Notes: generated by a model not told the origin, from the letters alone. A stretch of 43,408 nucleotides of DNA from Rhodobacter sp. (GCA_020250445.1 JADCEF010000002.1:1-43408); one strand, 5' to 3'; shown: positions 1 through 8,173, numbered from the stretch's first letter. Numbers and translations are program-made.

Positions 1-290
1 ATAGAGGCCAGCGCCCGACCCGGCGGGTGCAAAGCGCCCGCCGTGGGCGGAGCGGGTGCTGGCCGGGGGGCTTTGGGCCCCCCGGCGGTCGTGTGATTAC
101 CGTGGCGCTGTGGCAAAGGCGATGGCCTTTGCCATTGAGGCGGTGAAGGTGCTTCCGTTCGTCCGGGCGGGAACAGGAAACGCGACCCGCGTTTCCCCCG
201 CCCGCGCGGGACGGCACCCTGTAGACCGGCAGGTCCGGGAGACACACAGGCCAGCGCCCGACCCGCAAGAGGCGGGGCGGGCCAAAGATC
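1..290. repeat. Tandem repeat unit of ~240 bp, left-end cluster (one full, one partial unit)
   Basis: The unit starts near position 6 with a GGCCAGCGCCCG arm, which recurs near 248, so the period is about 240 bp and the second unit is cut short. Inside the unit lies a perfect hairpin at 176-196 (GGAAACGCG, loop ACC, CGCGTTTCC), followed by a conserved 'CCTGTAGACCGG...GTCCGGGAGA' block. The same blocks in the same order occur at 43147-43408, and a related partial copy lies near 25.4 kb. Short frames across it differ between copies and look like chance ORFs. From 291 to 567 I see nothing recognisable; in particular no modB follows modA. The element probably is a dispersed non-coding repeat; its function is unknown. 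Confidence 0.7.
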
Positions 291-567
291 AGCCTGACGC
301 CGGGACATGGGCGGTGGCCCTGCCAGCAGGCGCAAGGCGCGCGCGGGCACAGCTGTTTTCCGGTTTCCGCGCAGTCGGCCCCTGTGGCCGACACGTCTTC
401 AGCACCTTGCCGGGGTCATTCAAAGGGCTGGCGCGTTGTCCCGGCCTGTGACGGCCCGGGTCTTGCCGCCGAAGCGGGCCGCGCCGCGAAACGGCAACCT
501 GCGGATCGCGGCTGCAGGACCATGGCCCGGCGATGCGCGTGGGCCGGTTTCCCCGGCCCCCCGGGCG

Positions 568-1320
568 TCAGTCGAGCGTGCGAAAGCCATATTCCCTGAA
601 CCGCGCGGCGGCTTTGTCCGATGACAGGGCCTGGAAGAATGCCCGGTCGGCCGCGTCGGAGGCACCGCGCAGCAATGCGGCCGGGTAGATGATTGGCCCG
701 TGGCTGTCTGCGGGAAAGGTGCCCACCACGGTCACATTGTCATCTGCCACCGCATCGGTCGCATAGACGATGCCGAAAGGGGCCTCGCCCGCCGACACTA
801 GGGCCAGGGCCGCGCGGGTGTTTTCGGATTGCGCCACGGCCCCTTCGACTGTCTTCCACACGCCCAGGGCTTCCAGCGCGGCCTTGCCGTACTGGCCGGC
901 AGGAACGGCATCCACCATCGCCATGGAAAGCTTTCCGTCCCCCAGCAGCCCCGCAAGGTCAAATCCCGGCGTGATCGAAACGGCAGGCGCATCCTTGCCC
1001 CTGGCGATCAGCACCAGACTGTTTCCCAGCAGATCGCGGCGCGCCAGAACCAACCCGCCCTTTTCGACCTCGTCCATCCAGTTGACGGCAGCCGAAACAA
1101 AGACATCGGCCGGTGCCTCTTGCAGGATCTGCCTGGCAAGCGCGTTCGAACCGGCATAGCTGATCATCACCTGATGGCCGGTGTCCGCCTGAAAGTCGGC
1201 GGCAACCGCATCCAGCGCGTTCTTCAGCGACGCGGCGGCAAACACGACCACCTCTTCAGCGGCGGCGGGCCGGGTCATAAGCAGCGCAATCAGCGCCACC
1301 ATGGCGATACGGCGGGGCAT
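568..1320 (-). CDS. modA: Molybdate ABC transporter periplasmic substrate-binding protein
   Basis: This is a periplasmic binding protein of 250 residues with an N-terminal signal peptide (PRRIAMVALIALLM, cleavage near AAA-EE). The family hallmark 'VVVFAAASLKNAL' follows, then 'YAGSNALARQI', 'APADVFVSA' and 'IVYATDAVAD', which form the oxyanion-binding cleft of ModA. An in-frame GTG lies two codons upstream of the chosen ATG, but the Shine-Dalgarno AAGGAG abuts that GTG and sits five bases before the ATG at 1320, so the ATG is preferred. A ModE-like gene lies 60 bp upstream on the same strand. modB and modC, which normally follow, are not found in the 567 bp downstream within the window. The protein would capture molybdate or tungstate for import. 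Confidence 0.93.
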   Translation of the reverse strand: MPRRIAMVALIALLMTRPAAAEEVVVFAAASLKNALDAVAADFQADTGHQVMISYAGSNALARQILQEAPADVFVSAAVNWMDEVEKGGLVLARRDLLGNSLVLIARGKDAPAVSITPGFDLAGLLGDGKLSMAMVDAVPAGQYGKAALEALGVWKTVEGAVAQSENTRAALALVSAGEAPFGIVYATDAVADDNVTVVGTFPADSHGPIIYPAALLRGASDAADRAFFQALSSDKAAARFREYGFRTLD

Positions 1321-1333
1321 GGGCACTCCTTGG

Positions 1334-1355
1334 GATATGTTTTGACAAACATATC
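1334..1355. promoter_or_regulatory. Palindrome, candidate Mo-box (ModE operator) upstream of modA
   Basis: Nine-base arms GATATGTTT and AAACATATC are separated by TGAC, centred about 25 bp upstream of the modA start and between modA and the ModE-like gene. ATAT-bearing inverted repeats in front of molybdate transporter genes are typical ModE targets. The spacing and exact half-site are not an obvious match to the enterobacterial consensus, so the regulator assignment is inference. Confidence 0.55.
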
Positions 1356-1380
1356 AACCGAGCGACAGTCAGATCAAGCG

Positions 1381-1746
1381 TTATGTTCTGCCGGGTATAT
1401 CCGCCGGGGACGATGGATGCAGCATGCCTTCCAGGTCCGCGATCTGGTCGGCGGATGCGGCCAGGGCATTGTCCAGAATTGCCTGGTACAGGCGCAACAC
1501 CTCCACGCCTGCCTCTGTCAGATGGGCGCCACCGCCACCCGGACCACCCCGGGTCCGTGCAATCAGGGGCTGGCGGAACGCTGCGTTCATCTCCTCCGCC
1601 AGCATCCAGGCACGCTTGTAGCTCATCTCCATCTGCCGTCCCGCAGCCGCGATGGACCCGGACTCGCGGATGCGCTCCAGCAATTCGGCCTTGCCGGGGC
1701 CGAACATTGCGCCGTCAAAAAGGATGCGAAGCTTGAGCGTCGTCAC
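1381..1746 (-). CDS. ModE-like winged-helix regulator (DNA-binding domain only)
   Basis: The protein is about 121 residues when read from the GTG at 1746 ('TTLKLRILFDG'). The frame stays open to 1818, but the extra 24 residues are not ModE-like. The body is the ModE N-terminal winged helix: 'GPGKAELLERIRESGSIAAA', 'MSYKRAW' (recognition helix region), 'GGPGGGGAHLTEAGVEVL' and a C-terminal helix. The paired TOBE/Mop molybdate-binding domains of full-length ModE are absent, so metal sensing, if any, must differ or lie elsewhere. It is upstream of modA on the same strand with a palindrome between them, which suggests local control of modA. No clear Shine-Dalgarno sequence decides the start. Confidence 0.8.
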   Translation of the reverse strand: MTTLKLRILFDGAMFGPGKAELLERIRESGSIAAAGRQMEMSYKRAWMLAEEMNAAFRQPLIARTRGGPGGGGAHLTEAGVEVLRLYQAILDNALAASADQIADLEGMLHPSSPADIPGRT

Positions 1747-1918
1747 AGTGCGGACCCCGGTTTCCCTTGCCCGACTGTTCCGGAAAAAGACGCCTCCGGG
1801 CAAGTGCCATTCTGGCAAAGGCCCGGCGTGCCGTCGTGAAACGCCCTGATGCCACGCCCGGTATCGCCGCGCCTGCGCCGGACCTGACGGCTGATGCCCT
1901 CAGGTCCGGACCCATCCC

Positions 1919-3061
1919 TCAGGCCAGATGGTCGACCCGCGCCATGTATTGCGCCAGTGTCTGCACGTCCCCCAGCCAGCGCTTCACCAGCTTCGGGTCA
2001 TGCGGGGCCGCGTGAACGCCCGGCGGAATTTCCCGCGCCAACACCGCCTCGACCGCCAGCGACACGGGCACGGACACCAGACGCCCCATCGCCGTGCCGC
2101 GCGCGTCGCCCCAGGCATCCATGGCCCAGGTCTGGTGGAACACCGCGCGCCCGTCCCGGTCCGCCTTTAACGAGACGAACAGGATCACCCGGTCAGCCTC
2201 ATCGGGGCCATAGGCATTGTCGCGCCAGAAGGCCGCCGCCATCTCTGCCAGCCGTGCATCGCCCGCCGGGCCTTGCAGCGTTTCAATCTCGGCAAAGACC
2301 GGGGCCCAGGCCTGCGACCATCCGTTCAGGCGGATGGTGCCGCGCACGAAATCCTTCACCTTCCATGCCGGGTCAAAGCGGTAATCGGCAAGGAAGGGCA
2401 GCGAATCGCGGTTCGGATAGACCTCGAAGCTTTCCGGCACCGGCAGCGGCGCGTCATAGGCGCTGATCGCATCCCAGGGCCGGTCCACCCGCAGTTCGGT
2501 GAAATTGCGCAGGCTGCGCGAGGGCGACCGCAGCGCCTTCAGCACACCCAGCGGCGACCAGCTGAACTTGTAGCGGAACGGGTTGGCCACCTTCGGCACC
2601 CCGCCGCAATAGGAGGTGAAAGACAGCACATTGGCCGGGTCACAGGCCGCCGAAGCGCGGTAGCGGGCCACCAGATCATGCGCCATCAGATGGTCAATGC
2701 CGGGGTCCAGACCCACCTCGTTGACGCTGACCAGCCCCGCCGCCCTGAACGCTGCATCCAGGTCACGCATGTCCGGTGCGATGTAGCTTGACGACACGAA
2801 ATGCGCGCCTTTCGCAAGGCAGGCCCTGGCGATGGCGACATGCTGGTCGGCAGGCAGCATCGAAACAGCCAGGTCGCCCGGTTGCAGCGCGTCGGTCAGC
2901 GCCGCAAGCGAATAGGCGCGGATGTCCTGTGTCAGGTCGCCCACCGCATCGCGGGCCTTGTCAACCGTGCGGTTCCACACCGTCACCGGATACCCGGCCC
3001 CGATCAGCCGCCGCAGACCCGGAACGGAAGACAGGCCCGTGCCGCACCAATGGATTGTCAT
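1919..3061 (-). CDS. Saccharopine dehydrogenase family protein (glutamate-forming half)
   Basis: This 380-residue oxidoreductase begins with a Rossmann nucleotide-binding segment ('WCGTGLSSVPGLRRLIGAG'), followed by 'AVSMLPADQHVAIARACLAKGAHFVSSSY' and 'VNEVGLDPGIDHLMAHDL', a signature of the saccharopine dehydrogenase domain. The family splits saccharopine into glutamate and 2-aminoadipate semialdehyde with NAD(P). The gene starts 18 bp after the lysine-ketoglutarate reductase-like gene, so the two form an operon equivalent to the two halves of the bifunctional eukaryotic enzyme AASS. A G-rich Shine-Dalgarno run precedes the ATG at 3061. The exact cofactor cannot be read from the sequence. 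The pair most likely degrades lysine. Confidence 0.85.
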   Translation of the reverse strand: MTIHWCGTGLSSVPGLRRLIGAGYPVTVWNRTVDKARDAVGDLTQDIRAYSLAALTDALQPGDLAVSMLPADQHVAIARACLAKGAHFVSSSYIAPDMRDLDAAFRAAGLVSVNEVGLDPGIDHLMAHDLVARYRASAACDPANVLSFTSYCGGVPKVANPFRYKFSWSPLGVLKALRSPSRSLRNFTELRVDRPWDAISAYDAPLPVPESFEVYPNRDSLPFLADYRFDPAWKVKDFVRGTIRLNGWSQAWAPVFAEIETLQGPAGDARLAEMAAAFWRDNAYGPDEADRVILFVSLKADRDGRAVFHQTWAMDAWGDARGTAMGRLVSVPVSLAVEAVLAREIPPGVHAAPHDPKLVKRWLGDVQTLAQYMARVDHLA

Positions 3062-3079
3062 GTTCGGTTTCCCCCCCCC

Positions 3080-4135
3080 TCAAAGACCTGTCGTGTGGCG
3101 CTGGAATTCATCCATTGCCCGGCCCCAGACGCCGGTTTCCAGGCTGCCCAGCGTCAGGAGCGAGGGCAGAAGCTGTGCCGCATAATCCTGGCTGCTTTCC
3201 ACCGGCAGCAGCGAGGGCAGATTGTCGATCGCCGTCACATCCAGGGGCGGCGCATCATGCACGCGCAAGGCAGGCGCGTCCCAGTCCGTTGCCCGGTCAT
3301 AGACCTTGATCGGCGAGAAATCCGACGTCGGATCACAGGCGATGTCGCCGATCACCGTCAGGGCGCGCGGGGCGCTCACCGCACCGGCGGGCACGAAGAC
3401 CGGGCATCCGGGCCGGGCCAGGATGCAGTTCAGGAAAATCTCATGCGCCAGCACCTGCGGGAAGGGCCCGCCACGGGCGGTTTCCGCCATGTCCCATTTC
3501 GTGACCGGCACGCCCGTGGCCGCGCACAGATCCGCCGCCCCGCCGCCCACCCGGCCCAGCGCGCCGATGATGATGGCGCGCGGGCGCCGCGGGCCGATGG
3601 TCGCCAGTTCGCGGCCCAGATCGGCCAGCAAGGCCGTCTTGCCGGAATACTTGCGGACCGGCCCGGCAATGGCGCCCCGCTGCTGCGCCACCCAGCATTT
3701 CAGTGCCACCGCCGCCCCGGCATACCCCGCCCAATAGCCGAACGCGGCAACGCGCCGTCCGGTTTCATCCACCAGATATTCAAGATCATAAAGCGTGCCG
3801 CCCCCGGCCCTGAACCGGTCCAGCAGAACGCGCCCGGCAGGCTGCCCCTTATAGGCATGACCGAACATGATGTGGCGGTGCGTCAGGGGTGTTCCGTCTT
3901 CCGGCAGTTCCTTCAGCCCGAAGATGATCGCATCCTCAGGGGCCTTGGGCCAAAGGTTCTCGGCCACAATCCGGCATCCGGCAGCCCGGTACCCGTCGAT
4001 GGGAATGGCGCGGACCTGGCTTTGCTCGACCGTCACGCGGATGCCAGCGGCAATCAGGGCTGCGGCCCCTTCGGGCGTCAGGCCCACGCGTTCCTCGTTC
4101 GGCCGCTGTTCGGCCCTGACCCACAGATGCATCAT
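3080..4135 (-). CDS. Lysine-2-oxoglutarate reductase / Lys1-type saccharopine dehydrogenase
   Basis: The 351-residue protein starts 'HLWVRAEQRPNEERVGLTPEG', the AlaDH/PNT N-terminal motif shared by alanine dehydrogenase, Lys1 and the LKR domain of AASS. Further family landmarks are 'IIFGLKELPEDG', 'HRHIMFGHAYKGQ', 'LYDLEYLVDETGRRVAAFGYWAG' and a second nucleotide-binding stretch 'AIIIGALGRVGGGAADL'. The reaction joins lysine and 2-oxoglutarate to saccharopine (or the reverse). It is the first gene of a two-gene unit with the saccharopine dehydrogenase downstream. Two adjacent ATG codons could serve as start. Catabolism is more likely than synthesis, because the two halves occur together and alphaproteobacteria make lysine by the diaminopimelate route. 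Confidence 0.87.
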   Translation of the reverse strand: MMHLWVRAEQRPNEERVGLTPEGAAALIAAGIRVTVEQSQVRAIPIDGYRAAGCRIVAENLWPKAPEDAIIFGLKELPEDGTPLTHRHIMFGHAYKGQPAGRVLLDRFRAGGGTLYDLEYLVDETGRRVAAFGYWAGYAGAAVALKCWVAQQRGAIAGPVRKYSGKTALLADLGRELATIGPRRPRAIIIGALGRVGGGAADLCAATGVPVTKWDMAETARGGPFPQVLAHEIFLNCILARPGCPVFVPAGAVSAPRALTVIGDIACDPTSDFSPIKVYDRATDWDAPALRVHDAPPLDVTAIDNLPSLLPVESSQDYAAQLLPSLLTLGSLETGVWGRAMDEFQRHTTGL

Positions 4136-4193
4136 CCGCGCCCCTTCCCCTTGCAGCGCAGCGATATCAGATTTCCCTGCAGGCGACAGGGGG

Positions 4194-4961
4194 TCAATCC
4201 CGCCCCGGATGCTGCGTCAGGCCATCGGTGAGGCTGTAGTAATCGCCCTTGTCCGCAACAAAGATGTGCCCGGCCAGTCTGCCGCCCGTCGGCCCGTCCA
4301 CCACCCCCGCCTCGACCGAGAAGGCAGCATCGCGGGCGCGGAAGTAAAGGCTCGACCCGCAGGCAGTGCAGAAGCCGCGCCGCCCGCCGCCAGGGGTGGC
4401 GAATTCGGCCAGAGGCTGCCGTGCCTGGAACGAAACCTCGGCCTCCGGCACATCGAAGCTGGCCGAGTAATGCCCCGAAAGCTTGCGGCACTGGGTGCAA
4501 TGGCAGGCCGTGATGCCACCCCCGGGGCGGGGAACCGAAAACCGGACCCCGCCGCACAGGCAGGACGCCTGCAACACGGGCGGTGCCGGTGACGGCACCG
4601 GCGGCGGGCCGGCGGGCGTATAATAGTCGCCCGCATCGCCGGTAAAGATATGCTCTGCCACCGTCAGCCCGGTGGGGCCATCCAGCGCGCCCGGCGAAAA
4701 GCTCATCCGGTCTTCGCCATCGGGCTTCCAGAACAGGGTGGCCCCGCAGGTGCGGCAGAAACCGCGCGTCGCAGCGGGCGATGACCGGTACCAGGCCAGC
4801 CCGTCAGCCCGGATCAGCCGAAACCCCGTCATCGGCACCGAAGCGGCGGCCCAGAAATGCCCCGACACCTTGCGGCATTGCGTGCAATGGCAGGCCACCG
4901 CATCGCGCAGCGGTGGCGTCACATGGAAGACGACATCGCCGCACAGGCATGAACCCTGCAT
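4194..4961 (-). CDS. Tandem double GFA-domain (DUF636, glutathione-dependent formaldehyde-activating-like) protein
   Basis: This 255-residue protein consists of two complete GFA domains in a row. Domain 1 (about 1-120) has 'SCLCGDV', 'CHCTQCRKVSGHF' and 'GFCRTCGATLFW'. Domain 2 (about 130-250) has 'SCLCGGVRF', 'CHCTQCRKLSGHY' and 'GFCTACGSSLYF'. Each half keeps the full set of zinc-binding cysteines. A proline-rich linker (PAGPPPVPSPAPP) joins them. Single GFA proteins are usually 120-190 residues, so this is a duplication-fusion. The frame is open far upstream, but the ATG at 4961 lies two bases after the TGA of the upstream gene, indicating translational coupling. GFA proteins include Gfa, proposed to assist formaldehyde-glutathione adduct formation; the substrate here is unknown. 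Confidence 0.85.
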   Translation of the reverse strand: MQGSCLCGDVVFHVTPPLRDAVACHCTQCRKVSGHFWAAASVPMTGFRLIRADGLAWYRSSPAATRGFCRTCGATLFWKPDGEDRMSFSPGALDGPTGLTVAEHIFTGDAGDYYTPAGPPPVPSPAPPVLQASCLCGGVRFSVPRPGGGITACHCTQCRKLSGHYSASFDVPEAEVSFQARQPLAEFATPGGGRRGFCTACGSSLYFRARDAAFSVEAGVVDGPTGGRLAGHIFVADKGDYYSLTDGLTQHPGRD

Positions 4962-4963
4962 CC

Positions 4964-5452
4964 TCAGCCCCCCGCCGGCAGACCGCCGCCGGTCTGTGCA
5001 ACCGCATCCCGGAACGTCTCGGCCAGAATTCCGGCCAGCCGGTCCGCATCCTGTTGCGTGAAGGCCGCCTTTGTGTCGCTGTCCAGATCCAGCACGCCCA
5101 AGAGCCGCCCTTCCCCGTTCCAGACCGGCAGCACCAGTTCCGAGCGTGTCGATGCCGCGCAAGCGATATGGCCGGGAAAGGCATCGACATCCGGCACAAG
5201 CTGCACCTGCCCGCAGCGTGCCGCCGCCCCGCAGACCCCGCGCGAGAACGGAATGACAAGGCAGCCGTGGCCACCCTGATAGGGACCGATCTTCAACACC
5301 TCCGGCCCGGTGACCCGGTAAAAGCCGGTCCAGTCCGCCAGAGGATGGGCATGATGCACCTCGCAGGCGACCGTGGCCATCAGGGCCACCGCATCGGTTT
5401 CGCCCCGGCACAGCGCCCGCACCGAGTTGGCCAGACTGTCGTAATCCATCAC
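4964..5452 (-). CDS. msrC: Free methionine-(R)-sulfoxide reductase, GAF-domain type
   Basis: A single GAF domain of 162 residues closely resembles E. coli YebR (fRMsr). The landmarks are 'DWTGFYRV', 'IGPYQGGHGCLVIPFSRGVCG', 'GHIACAASTRSELVLPV' and 'GVLDLDSD'. Cys64, Cys74 and Cys98 keep the 10- and 24-residue spacing of the three redox cysteines of the E. coli enzyme (84, 94, 118), so it should be catalytically competent. It reduces free methionine-R-sulfoxide in the cytoplasm using thioredoxin-type reductants. It is the promoter-proximal gene of a two-gene unit with the double GFA protein, both plausibly linked to oxidative or electrophile stress. The start may be either of two adjacent ATG codons. 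The 127 bp to the next gene would hold divergent promoters; none is clear. Confidence 0.9.
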   Translation of the reverse strand: MMDYDSLANSVRALCRGETDAVALMATVACEVHHAHPLADWTGFYRVTGPEVLKIGPYQGGHGCLVIPFSRGVCGAAARCGQVQLVPDVDAFPGHIACAASTRSELVLPVWNGEGRLLGVLDLDSDTKAAFTQQDADRLAGILAETFRDAVAQTGGGLPAGG

Positions 5453-5579
5453 CTGATCTCCCCTTGCGGCATCATGCTATGCGAAAGGGGCACCAAGGAA
5501 AAGCCGGGCCGGGTCCCGGTTACGAAATGATAAGCCTTGCAGCCTAGGCTTTTCACCGGGGCCAGTGGAGTGGGTCGGA

Positions 5580-5915
5580 ATGCAGCTTTTGGCGGAACCG
5601 CGCGACGACATTCTGATCGTGCGCGCAATGGACAGCCGGATCGACGCCGCAGTGGCGATCCAGTTCAAGGAACACATGCGCGATCTGGTCAAGGCCGCGC
5701 CGTCCCGCGTGATGCTGGACCTGTCAGGCGTTACCTTTCTTGACTCAAGCGGTCTGGGTGCCTTGGTCGCGGTGATGAAGCTGCTGGGCCCGGACCGCAG
5801 GCTGGAACTGTCCGGTCTGACGCCCGCGGTCGAAAGGGTGTTCCGCCTGACCCGGATGGATACGGTCTTCACCATTCACCGCTCTGTCCCCGCCGATCTG
5901 CGCGATGCAGTCTGA
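5580..5915 (+). CDS. STAS-domain anti-anti-sigma factor
   Basis: The 111-residue protein is a single STAS domain. 'VMLDLSGVTFLDSSGLGALVAV' (about 44-65) contains the DSSG loop whose serine is phosphorylated in SpoIIAA/RsbV proteins. A GTG five codons upstream is possible, but GGAG nine bases before the ATG at 5580 favours the shorter form. It overlaps the following HATPase gene by 11 bp, the usual arrangement for a partner-switching pair in which the STAS protein releases the target of the kinase when unphosphorylated. No sigma factor or PP2C phosphatase lies next to it, so the output must be encoded elsewhere. Confidence 0.88.
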   Translation: MQLLAEPRDDILIVRAMDSRIDAAVAIQFKEHMRDLVKAAPSRVMLDLSGVTFLDSSGLGALVAVMKLLGPDRRLELSGLTPAVERVFRLTRMDTVFTIHRSVPADLRDAV

Positions 5916-6339
5916 TGCCGGATTGCGGCAGGTCCGGCTTGCCCTGCAAAGCACCCCTCTGGCGGTGCGCCGCGCCCTGTCCGGCTTGTTCCGGGATGAC
6001 CGCCTTGGAGACCTGCCGGACGATCAGCGCGGCACGGCCGAACTGCTTCTTGCCGAAGTCCTGAACAACGTGGTCGAACATGCCTATGCCGAAGGTGTCG
6101 GCGAGATCGAAGTGACAGTTGCACGTTGCGGCAGGTCGCTGGTGTTCAGGGTGCTTGATCGCGGTGCCGAACTGCCCGGTCACGTTCTGACGCAGGGTCA
6201 CCGGGGCGATTATGGGCCGCAGGGCGACCTGCCCGAAGGCGGCTTCGGATGGCCGATGATTCGCGCCCTGGCAAAAGAGGTCGACTACCGGCGTCAGGAT
6301 GGTTGCAACCAGCTGTCTTTCCGGCTTGATGTGGCCTGA
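5905..6339 (+). CDS. Anti-sigma regulatory factor / serine-protein kinase (RsbW-like HATPase)
   Basis: This 144-residue GHKL ATPase of the SpoIIAB/RsbW family has an N box 'ELLLAEVLNNVVEHAY' (46-61), a G1 box 'VLDRGAELP' (83-91) and a G2 box 'EGGFGWPMI' (111-119). Such proteins bind a sigma factor or other target and phosphorylate their STAS antagonist on serine. The start lies inside the end of the STAS gene in another frame, so translation is coupled and the stoichiometry is likely fixed. After it come 210 bp without a recognisable gene before the gamma-glutamyltransferase. The true partner cannot be inferred from this window. Confidence 0.88.
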   Translation: MQSDAGLRQVRLALQSTPLAVRRALSGLFRDDRLGDLPDDQRGTAELLLAEVLNNVVEHAYAEGVGEIEVTVARCGRSLVFRVLDRGAELPGHVLTQGHRGDYGPQGDLPEGGFGWPMIRALAKEVDYRRQDGCNQLSFRLDVA

Positions 6340-6549
6340 TATCCCGGTCTTTCGCCGGATTTTCGGCATGGCCACGCTTTTGCAGTGACATCATCGCAAC
6401 CTTGGCCGCCCTTCCCCGACAGATCGGGACTGCGGCTGCCAAGGGGTCCGGCCCGCTGTCATCGCCCCCCCGCCCCGGCGCAACTTCTTTTGCTGGCATT
6501 CCACGCAGCGGGCCGTAGTCTTGGCCCCGACCGTTCCGGGGGGTGGACT

Positions 6550-8127
6550 TTGCGCAATTTTCAACTTCCCGGACGTTCCGCCGTCTTTGCCGCCAACGGC
6601 CTTTGCGCCACGTCGCATCCGCTGGCGGCCAGGATCGCCATCGACATCCTGCAAGCCGGAGGCAACGCTGCGGATGCCGCCATCGCGGGGGGCGTTGCCC
6701 TGGGCCTGTGTGAACCGCAGATGACCGGATTGGGCGGCGATTGCTTCGTTCTGCTCAAGCCGGCCGCAGATGAGCGTGTCGTGGCCCTGAACGGGTCGGG
6801 GCGGGCCCCAAACGGGCTTTCGGCTGCCGCGATGCGGGACAGGGGGCTTGGTGCCGTGCCGCTGCATGGCCCCGAATCCGTCACCATTCCGGGGGCTGTC
6901 GATGCCTTTTGCAGGCTGGCCGCCGATTGGGGCAGCCTGCCGCTGGCCCAGACACTTGCCCCGGCGATCCGCTATGCCGAAGAGGGTGTGCCGGTCGCGC
7001 CGCGCACCGCCCGCGACTGGGCAGAAGCGGCCCATCATCTGCAGGGCGACGCTAGGCGCCATTATCTGATTCAGGGTGCGGCACCGCGCGTCGGACAGGT
7101 CTTCCGTGCCCCGGGGCAGGCCGAGGTCCTGCGCCGCATCGCCGCCGAAGGCCGCAGCGGATTCTATGAAGGGGCCGTAGCCGAAGATATGGTGGCATCG
7201 CTTCGCGCGGCGGGCGGCACCCATACGCTGGCCGATTTTGCCGCCACGGCCTGCACCTGGGAAGAACCGATTTCCGGCCTGTACAGGGGGGTCGAACTGG
7301 TTGAACATCCGCCGAACGGGCAAGGTGCCACGGCCATCCTGATGCTTGGCATCCTGTCGCACTTCGATCTGCGCCCGCTTGACCCCTTTGGCGCAGAGCG
7401 CGCGCATCTGGAAGCCGAGGCGGCAAAGCTGGCCTATGATGCCCGCAACCGCTTTATCGCCGACAGCAGCCACGTTACCCGGCTGGACCATATGCTGTCG
7501 CCGGAAACGGCCCGCCGCCTTGCCGCACTGATCGATCCGCGCCGGGCCATGCCGGCCGCCGCCCCCCTGGCCGGGGCGGTCCACCGCGAAACTGTCTACC
7601 TTGCGGTCGTGGACAGGAACCGGATGGCCGTCTCGCTGATCTACTCGGTCTTTCACAGCTTCGGTTCGGGGCTGGCGTCCGTCAGATACGGTATCAACTT
7701 CCAGAACCGGGGGGCGGGATTCGTTCTGACGCAAGGCCATCCGAACGAGGCCGGCGGCGGCAAGCGGCCGCTGCATACGATCATTCCCGCGATGCTGAAA
7801 AGGGACGGGCGCGTGATGATGCCCTTCGGGGTCATGGGCGGGGCCTATCAGCCGACCGGACATGCCCGCTTTGTGACCAACATGATCGATTTCGGCATGG
7901 ACCCGCAAAGCGCCATTGACGGACCCCGCTGTTTTTCCGGCGAGGACGGGTTCGAGATCGAGACCGGCTATCGGCCAGAGGTGCGGGCGGCCCTGGCCGG
8001 AATGGGCCACACCATGATCGATGCCGACGGCCCCCTGGGGGGGGCCCAGGCCATCCTCATGGATGACAGCGGCGTGCTTCAGGGGGCATCGGACCCCCGA
8101 AAGGACGGCTGCGCCCTGGGATATTGA
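6550..8127 (+). CDS. Gamma-glutamyltransferase family protein (Ntn hydrolase)
   Basis: A 525-residue protein when started at the TTG at 6550, where the conserved family N terminus 'RNFQLPGRSAVFAANGLCATSHPLAA' begins; the frame is open upstream to 6385 but that part is low-complexity and not family-like. Landmarks are 'GGNAADAAIAG', 'CEPQMTGLGGDCFVL', 'HPPNGQGATAILML' and, at the small-subunit start, 'HRETVYLAVVDR' with Thr348 as the predicted autocatalytic nucleophile, then 'FHSFGSGL' and 'GGGKRPLHTIIPAM'. There is no signal peptide with this start, so the enzyme is probably cytoplasmic, unlike classical Ggt. It would transfer or hydrolyse gamma-glutamyl groups; the natural substrate is not clear. 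The start codon is the least certain part. Confidence 0.87.
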   Translation: MRNFQLPGRSAVFAANGLCATSHPLAARIAIDILQAGGNAADAAIAGGVALGLCEPQMTGLGGDCFVLLKPAADERVVALNGSGRAPNGLSAAAMRDRGLGAVPLHGPESVTIPGAVDAFCRLAADWGSLPLAQTLAPAIRYAEEGVPVAPRTARDWAEAAHHLQGDARRHYLIQGAAPRVGQVFRAPGQAEVLRRIAAEGRSGFYEGAVAEDMVASLRAAGGTHTLADFAATACTWEEPISGLYRGVELVEHPPNGQGATAILMLGILSHFDLRPLDPFGAERAHLEAEAAKLAYDARNRFIADSSHVTRLDHMLSPETARRLAALIDPRRAMPAAAPLAGAVHRETVYLAVVDRNRMAVSLIYSVFHSFGSGLASVRYGINFQNRGAGFVLTQGHPNEAGGGKRPLHTIIPAMLKRDGRVMMPFGVMGGAYQPTGHARFVTNMIDFGMDPQSAIDGPRCFSGEDGFEIETGYRPEVRAALAGMGHTMIDADGPLGGAQAILMDDSGVLQGASDPRKDGCALGY

Positions 8128-8173
8128 CGGCGTCAGGCGAAAGGCGGCCCCGACCGGGGCGCAGGGCACCCGT

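Noticed and set aside
2801-4231. 476-codon open frame on the plus strand
   Set aside because: It lies opposite the two saccharopine-pathway genes and has Arg/Gln/His-rich composition typical of antisense frames.
6391-8169. 592-codon open frame on the minus strand
   Set aside because: It is antisense to the gamma-glutamyltransferase gene and shows no recognisable domain.
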